64,000 bases of DNA, from assembly GCA_030407315.1 (NCBI GenBank), contig JALQPE010001878.1, positions 1-64,000 of the forward strand. Direction: 5' to 3'. The position numbers were made by a program, and so were the translations under genes. Shown piece by piece: positions 58,153 to 64,000 of the stretch (positions are counted from its first letter, which is position 1; each line of letters opens with the position of its first letter). This stretch comes from Asparagopsis taxiformis (lineage: Eukaryota > Rhodophyta > Florideophyceae > Bonnemaisoniales > Bonnemaisoniaceae). Under the pieces are notes generated by a model. That model did no database searches, was not told where the DNA came from, and saw nothing but the letters and a program-made list of their open reading frames with translations.

Positions 58153-59499
58153 ATGTCTCATCGTCAACGCTCTCGTCTCGCAGCTGCATCTTCCCGCGCT
58201 CCAGCTCGGGAGCTGACAGTCCCTGCGATGCCCCGGGCTGGTAGCACGCTTGCGAACTACGAGTTCCGGCAGATGACACTTCCGATTGCGGACATTCATG
58301 TCACGGAAGAAACATCGCGCGAGGTTGATGAGTCGCATGTAGATGTGTTGTTTCAGAAGATGGTTCTTGAAGGCTTTCAGACCTCTTCCGTGGGCTCCGT
58401 GACTGTCGTTGGTCTAGCCCACGAGTCCGACGAAACACGCTTCTACATCGCGGATGGTCTCCATCGTCGTGGCGCTCTTGTCCGAGCCAAAGCGGAAAGA
58501 GTTGAACGTCTGGCTTCTATTGTGGGCAGCGTTCCTGTTCAGGAAGCGTTCAGGCCAGATGGACAAGCCATGACGATGGAAGACGTGCTCTACCTGAGTC
58601 AGCGGCTGAACGAACTGGTGCACACGGTTTTACCGACCACCATCCGCGACCGTATTCATGCTATCATCAGCATATACAACTGCAACTTGAAGTACGCGAA
58701 GGAAGGGGAAAGGAAACTCTCCAGTATGACAGCTTCGCAGCTGTGTAACTGGTTCTTCCAGCGTCACTTCAGTGGGATACTCAGGAAGAGTACGGTGACG
58801 TCTATCGTCAATGTGGCTCTGAACATGAGACGTTCACCACGCACGTACGAGGCGTACAAGATGGCCTCTGGTAGGAAGGAAAATGAGGTTGGAATCAGCC
58901 TTCTAGTGCTGAAGGACACCGCGTCCACGAAGGCTGAGGACCGTGCCAGTGAACTGATGGTTAGGTGCATTCACTACCGCTCTGTGAAATTGCTCCAGTC
59001 CTTTGGTCGCATCCCAGGTCTCCAGCTCAGGGTGTATCTCAATTACATCAGAGATTTCTACCTGGTAATCCGTGAAGTCGCACCCAAGGTTGGGATGACT
59101 ACGGACGAGCTGGCAGACCTGGAGGACCTCGAACCGGATGGAACGGACATGATCCCGACCTGGAAATCCGTGTTCAAGCGCATGGTTCAATATGAAGAAG
59201 AACCTGTGCCGAAACAGGAGAAGAACCACGAGCGTCGGCGAGAAGATTTCCGATCCTTCATCCTGCAACGTTTCAACATTGCACCGGATCGTGAGACTCC
59301 GCCCCCTCCTCCCGGAGCATCTGGCGATGCAGTGCTTGCCACTGCGGCCAGTCAAGGCGCACAAGATGTGGGGAAGGAGAGCGAGAAAGCGGCAGAGAGC
59401 GTTCCTGCTCCTGCCCCTGTGGCATCTGCCACTCCTCCGAAGTCACCATCACAGGTGACTCGGCAGGCTCGCTCTCCGACACTACGGTGTTGGGAATGA
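58153..59499 (+). pseudogene. ParB-dioxygenase gene truncated by a transposon end
   Basis: From ATG 58153 it is the same as 14811-16138 and keeps the ParB-like domain (DGLHR). It leaves the parent sequence after RSPT and stops 19 bases into the inserted element at 59499, giving 448 residues. The zinc cluster and the dioxygenase are lost. If expressed, it would be a ParB-domain-only protein. Confidence 0.85.
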
Positions 59500-59835
59500 A
59501 AAAAGACAGTAAATTTACTGTCTGAGACAGTAAAAATTACTGTCTGGCCGAGACAGTGCGCGGAGACAGTAAAATTTACTGTCTGGAAATTTCAGAATAC
59601 TGCTGCAGCAATAAACTGGCACGAAATCTGGACAGTACCAGAAATAGTAAAATTTACTGTCCAGAACAGTAAATTTTACTGTCCGGAAGTGTTGCCGCCA
59701 GACAGTATGTGCAGACAGTACATTTTACTGTCTGAGGCAGTGCATTGTATTGTATTACTGCACTGTCTTGGGAAATCTGTAGACAGTAGTGTAGATAGCA
59801 AATTGTATTGTCTGCGGGTAGTACCATGCATTGGT
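59480..59835 (+). mobile_element. CACTA-like element end with palindromic binding-site array
   Basis: The duplication is interrupted at CACTACGGTGTTGGGA, which has the CACTA start typical of En/Spm-like elements. At least six copies or near-copies of GACAGTAAATTTACTGTC follow, at about 59505, 59527, 59564, 59645, 59667 and 59714, then decayed ones. Dense subterminal repeats of this kind are normally transposase-binding sites. The right end is outside the window. Confidence 0.65.
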
Positions 59836-60386
59836 TGACAACACTGTCTGGTGGAGTGAACTTAGAGGAAATATGGAGCATAGTGTTGGTGTGAAGGTAA
59901 ATATTGGAATGGTGTGTGGTATAAGACTATAGTAATTGTGATGGTGCTTTACAGATAGTTGGTTGCGGGGAAGCTAGATGTTGAATAGGACGTTGTAGAA
60001 AGGAAGATTGGGAGAACAGAACATATCTGGTTTGTCTCACCGTAAGGAGAGAATGTACAGAGTAGACTACATTATGTTGAGTTTAGCATTTCAAATTATA
60101 CCTATCTATCTTTGCATTGAAAGTGTAGAGTAGGAGACGTCAGTCTGGTAGCGAGGTGTGGTATGCACAGGACGTGGGTGGTGGCAAAGGAAAGAATACG
60201 CACCATCTACCACTAAATTATGAAAAATAACCGTTACGGAGCACTGAGAAGCATTATTATTATATAGAGTAGACCAGGATGGATGCATCCACTGAAATGA
60301 TATTTGCTACAACACTGCTGTACTAAGCGTGACATCCTTCCTTCAAAGCAATTCTCCTTTTAGCAAACTCCAATTGCAAGGTCAAG
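59836..60386. other. Upstream region of the third family-B gene
   Basis: No gene seen. AT-rich; the promoter of the gene at 60387 should lie here, but no motif is clear. Confidence 0.4.
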
Positions 60387-61912
60387 ATGAATCCCGAAAC
60401 CTCCGTAAGCATCGCCGCATTTTCCGAAATAACGCGTGAGGGCTTTTCGAAAATCACTGCAGAGCTGAAAGCCCTGAGTGATAAAATGGATGCCGTCGAG
60501 AAGAGCACCATTCAATTACGCGAGACTCTCGGAAATGTCGCCTAGACTGTCTCCATGCTAAACACCGATATGCAGGAGGTCAAGGGCATCGTCGATGGGC
60601 TTCTGAGCCAGGGACAAGGACATCCGAAGAAGATCGCCTCCGAGAAGGACAGGGAACGTCTCCGCATTGCGCAGGATGCGGAGAAATCGTTCACGTTCGA
60701 AATGGTGTGTGCTGTGCTGTGTGCTGTTGTTCCAACGTACACGAAGGCAATGGTGGATAAGAGGGATAGGCATTTCAACGGATGCGAGCTAATCAATACG
60801 CTGATGTTCGCCAGGCAGAGCAATGAGCGAAAGGATGTGTTCAATAGGACGCTTGCCGGTCGGAACCACATTGAATTGCGCTGCCAAGTTGTGACCTCTT
60901 CAATCAAGAATACGTGTCAAAACAATTCTTTCAGAGAGGGAGGAGACAGTTCCAGCTCCAATGGAACGTCGGAAGGTATCGAACGGTGGAGGGCGCGGGG
61001 ATATGTGACTACCGGGACCATTGAGGAAACAATTCGCGGAACGGACTCTGCTCGCATGGATGGAATGTATGGGACGTCCGAGGCAAGTGATGGGGCCGCT
61101 CGAAAGCAGAAGCGAAGAAAGGTTGGTGACAATGGGCCGTTGCACAGAAAGGAGGTAGGCATCACTGTGACGAAATCGGCACTCACGGCAGTGACCGGGT
61201 TTATGAACAAGTCCAGAGATCATGTGCGAAACCGGTTCATCCGAGATCTTGGATTCGTTCTATACAGTGGGTTTCAAGGTTCAGTCCGCATGGAGCATCA
61301 TTTGCACGACGGTGGGCTGGACATTGAGTCAGTTCCAAGTCTGTACTTGGCGCAGAGGAAAATGAATGCAGCGGAGCGCGCAGCAATGGATGACAAGAAT
61401 ATGAAGATTCTTCGCGACTTCATTGCTGTGCGAAAAGAAATGGTATTCAAGTCGAATACGAAGTTCAAATAATTGGAGAACCTGACAAGAGGTTTGTGAC
61501 TAGGAGGATCAATTTAGTAGAGGTTGCACTGAACTTTGCAGTCGCCTACACGCAATGTTCTGATAGGAACATGTTCCTGCGACGTTCAGAGTACTCCTTG
61601 CAATTTATCTACATACTAGCATACGGGTTCCGAACGATTTTGAAATTTCAAAGTGGAGCAGAGGTGGAAGGAGCGCAAATCCGGGAAATCAATGAAGCAG
61701 TGAAACTGCTTCTTCCCGGGGAGCGGGTGAGTAGTCGGTTCATGAATGAGGAGGTTTTGACTATATCGCGTGATAGATATGAAGAACTGAATGTAGACGA
61801 TGGGGGGGAATCAGTGCTGGAGGAGAGCTTCAGGTCTATGGAAGAGGACGGAGGAGATGCAGAATATGTGAAGGTATTCGTCGATGATGAAATCGAGAAT
61901 GAAGGGGAGTAG
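60387..61912 (+). pseudogene. Family-B protein, third copy (in-frame TAG and a frameshift)
   Basis: ATG 60387 (MNPETSVSIAAF) begins a coiled coil (FSKITAELKALSDKMDAVE) that is broken by TAG at 60543-60545. The same frame continues with NTDMQEVKGIVDGLL to 61472. It includes a nuclear-signal-like RKQKRRKVGD and the module ALTAVTGFMNKSRDHVRN with RFIRDLGF. A one-base change near 61440 moves the frame. IQVEYEVQI, then RRINLVEVALNF and an acidic tail end at 61912; these parts match the gene at 24047-25717. It converges on the intact family-D gene. Function unknown. Confidence 0.55.
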
Positions 61913-61956
61913 TATCGGATGAAACCAGTTTCGGTGTAGTAGACGAAGAATGAAGA

Positions 61957-61962
61957 AATAAA
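61957..61962 (+). promoter_or_regulatory. Candidate poly(A) signal
   Basis: AATAAA 45 bases after the stop of the third family-B gene, followed by T-rich sequence. Confidence 0.4.
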
Positions 61963-62187
61963 ATTTCTGTTGAGTTGAATTTTGTAATAGATGGAAGTAG
62001 ATAGATACGAGACATCAGGAAACCAGCCAGACGATAGTGTCAAGTCGAAGGAATAGCGCAGAGACAGGTAGTGGAATAGTCGAAGTAGGAAGGGGCGAGG
62101 GTATCCGTCTTTACTAGAAATTGATGGCCACAGGAGCTCTAGAATGGAATACCCAGGAACAGGATAACTACGGATAGGTGTGCTTTA

Positions 62188-63549
62188 TCATTTTTGCTCC
62201 GGACTGCAGGTGGCAGGTGGAGGAGAGGGAGGGTGGGTAGTGTCTGAATCCGCATTGAAGCCAAGACGAGAGATAGCCTCATAGCCAATGTCTTCAAGCT
62301 CCTGGCATGTAATAGTACCACTGAAAATACAGCAAGGTAAGCGTAGATGTAGTGTACCAAACGTCTCTGCGGTTGAAAGAGGCTGGAAAGTGCTGTAACA
62401 AGCTCGGCGCTGAATACGTCTCCACAGTAACGAAAACGTTGCTCCATAGGTAACAGTAGCCTTATCACGTAGGTGGAAAGAGTCCACGATGCTAGACTGT
62501 GATAGTTGGCTAAGACATAGGGGATGTAAAAATGTATTGTTGACGTGGTCAAACTCGTAGGAGTCTCTGCAAAGAACTGTCATACGTTGGTCTGGGCTGG
62601 ACAGGACGTAAGCAGATGAGCCGACGAGAAATGCGGAAGAAGGAGCATCATGAGAGCAATCAACGTCGACTAGATTTCCTAAAATTCGGACAATCGATGA
62701 GCTGCCTCCATCGCGTTCCGCCCTGCTCTTCACCAATATTTTCTGGAACCCGTGTTGCGAGGTACCTATGGAGTCACATAGTGCCTGAAAGGTGGGGAAA
62801 ATGATGGAAAGATCCGACTCATTTGCAGAGGGAAAGGTGATGTCCTCAAAGGACGGCTGGAAGAGAACGTCACGATTCTCTTTCGCCTTGCATTGAATGG
62901 CAATAGTGCGGAATTGAGCAAGGGAGCAGTCGGCCTGTACTCTGACTTCTTCTTGCGATGTTTGTCGCATTCCCCTGGAGTGCTCGGATTTCGTCATCCG
63001 GAGGGAGAGGGGCTTGTCTGTGTACACACCAAGCTTCTGAAACAGAATGCTACATACAGTCAGAGCAGAGGAGGTCATGGAACTGTTGGAATCGAATGGA
63101 GGGGGTAGAGGATGTTTGGCAGCTGATTCCAGCTTTTCCAATCTTGCCAGCATTTCTGCTACGGTCTTCTTCATTTGATCCGCAGTGCAATCTTGAAGGA
63201 TGCCGCGGTGGCGGTGGCGAGTGTGGTCAATGCCGTAGTCCGGGTCTCTCTCTGCTGGGGATGGAGGTGAGTCCATACTGCGAAGCTCACCACTTCGCCA
63301 CGGGAGAACCCTTCCGGAATCCTTGTCGACGAGCTCGTTACGATCTGAAATCTTGACTTGAGAAAGGGTAGAGTCGAAACCATATTCAGCTTTGTATTCG
63401 AGCAATGCATGGAGGAATGGGTCTGTTTCAGTCTTGACCTGAGTAATTTCCTTGACGATTGCAGACCACCAGACAATTTTTCGTTTCCTCCCAAACGGCC
63501 GAAGTTGCCATTGAACTTCTATAACGTCGTTGGGAGCGAGAGGAAGCAT
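62188..63549 (-). CDS. Family-D Tudor-like protein (intact)
   Basis: ATG 63549 gives 453 residues without a break. The start (NDVIEVQWQLRP ... KIVWWSAIVKEI) has the alternating pattern of a Tudor/Agenet-like barrel, matching VWFQVGDDAIWWKATVVE in the other family-D gene. A short coiled coil follows (KKTVAEMLARLEKLESAA). The C-terminal two thirds hold conserved strands (SSAFLVGSSAYVL, TFGTLHLRLPCCIFSG) and a GYEAISRLGF end. The family is not one I can name. It faces the family-B gene with ~275 bases between, the same arrangement as at 24-27.5 kb. It sits inside the CACTA-like element. A chromatin-binding or transposition helper is inferred. Confidence 0.6.
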   Translation of the reverse strand: MLPLAPNDVIEVQWQLRPFGRKRKIVWWSAIVKEITQVKTETDPFLHALLEYKAEYGFDSTLSQVKISDRNELVDKDSGRVLPWRSGELRSMDSPPSPAERDPDYGIDHTRHRHRGILQDCTADQMKKTVAEMLARLEKLESAAKHPLPPPFDSNSSMTSSALTVCSILFQKLGVYTDKPLSLRMTKSEHSRGMRQTSQEEVRVQADCSLAQFRTIAIQCKAKENRDVLFQPSFEDITFPSANESDLSIIFPTFQALCDSIGTSQHGFQKILVKSRAERDGGSSSIVRILGNLVDVDCSHDAPSSAFLVGSSAYVLSSPDQRMTVLCRDSYEFDHVNNTFLHPLCLSQLSQSSIVDSFHLRDKATVTYGATFSLLWRRIQRRACYSTFQPLSTAETFGTLHLRLPCCIFSGTITCQELEDIGYEAISRLGFNADSDTTHPPSPPPATCSPEQK

Positions 63550-64000
63550 GTTGGGATAGCTATGGAATGGAATTGTTGTAGTAGTGGAAGCCTAACCGTT
63601 ACCTTCTGCTAAAGAGTAGTATATACTAGGAGGATTGGAAAGGTCGAGAAGAGATGTTTAGGTGGTGTCGAAATAGAATGGACAATTGACAAAATTGACA
63701 CGTCAGTGTGGATGATGTCTGCCATGACCTGATTGCAGCATAAAATTGGATGCGAATAGTCGTTCTAGAATTGAATGTCGGATGCATACGATTGGACTAC
63801 AAATATACGTTTAGAGATGTTACGGGGCCCAATAAATTGCATGGAAACAATATTTTGAGTATTACTTTAGTATTACATTGAATATTGAGCTAACAGTCGA
63901 TATAGTTAACTTGTAAAGGTTCGGAAAGGGGTGGAAAGGAAACAGCCACCGAAGTGCTACCACTCGCTGACACTTTCTTTTAAACAACCAACTTCTGCTT
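63550..64000. other. Gene-free right edge
   Basis: AT-rich; promoter side of the family-D gene. No repeat or gene is recognised. Confidence 0.4.

Larger units (their letters stand above)
43391..59480. repeat. 16-kb duplicated block, copy B
   Basis: Near-identical to 57-16138 in the same orientation. The flanks differ: the left joins the spacer after the R1 array, and the right is cut by a CACTA-like end. Copy B keeps the methyltransferase-SET gene intact but has its own frameshifts in family B (near 48604) and in the transposase (near 53025 and 53367). Confidence 0.95.

Noticed and set aside
59505..59732. Repeated GACAGTAAATTTACTGTC as a CRISPR array
   Set aside because: The spacing is irregular, the spacers are short and themselves decayed repeats, and the context is a transposon end in eukaryotic DNA.
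24362..60545. Stop-codon reassignment to explain the in-frame TAG and TAA
   Set aside because: Both TAG and TAA are used as ordinary ends of the intact genes here (TAG at 18357 and 47894), and intact homologues lack the internal stops.

Overview
The window looks like nuclear DNA of a eukaryote, probably an alga or another protist. The genes are monocistronic and mostly intron-poor, with AATAAA signals after some stops. There are two KDZ/Plavaka-type transposases (a eukaryotic DNA-transposon group), large palindromes, TIRs and tandem repeats, and no operons. A red alga is a reasonable guess from the intron-poor, transposon-dense style, but nothing here proves it. Almost the whole window is mobile or repetitive; no ordinary housekeeping gene was recognised.

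Layout. (1) 57-16138 is a ~16.1 kb segment repeated almost exactly at 43391-59480 (copies A and B below). It holds, in order: a Gly-rich tandem repeat; a 4.16 kb TIR-bounded element with a DNA methyltransferase-SET fusion gene; a convergent pair made of a coiled-coil protein (family B) and a Plavaka-like transposase; a repeat-rich stretch; a small unknown minus-strand gene; and the 5' part of a ParB-2OG-dioxygenase gene. (2) 14238-23281 is bounded by two 118-bp palindromes that are inverted copies of each other. It holds a complete ParB-like/2OG-Fe(II) dioxygenase fusion gene and a second, divergent methyltransferase-SET gene. (3) 24047-27538 has a second family-B gene facing a Tudor-like gene (family D). 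(4) 28487-29317 is a captured ParB-gene fragment bracketed by 14-bp inverted repeats. (5) 31611-35073 is a second, broken KDZ-like transposase. (6) 36513-43020 holds a second ParB-dioxygenase gene between tandem arrays of the same repeat that forms the TIRs of the methyltransferase-SET element. (7) Copy B of the 16-kb block is cut inside its ParB-dioxygenase gene by a CACTA-like element end at 59480, which carries a third family-B gene and an intact family-D gene.

How the genes may work together. Two unrelated-looking element types each associate the same two multidomain chromatin enzymes. One is a beta-class DNA amino-methyltransferase fused to a protein-lysine methyltransferase (SET) domain. 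The other is a ParB/Srx-like domain fused to a double-stranded beta-helix 2OG-Fe(II) dioxygenase. I infer a transposon-borne chromatin-modifying pair: a writer of DNA and histone marks, and an oxidiser or remover. Families B and D are nuclear-looking accessory proteins that recur as a convergent pair.

Many genes carry single-base frameshifts, often in homopolymers and often in only one of the two copies. These may be real decay or assembly errors. Only three larger genes read through without a break: the copy-B methyltransferase-SET (44693-47896), the ParB-dioxygenase at 14811-18359, and family D at 62188-63549.
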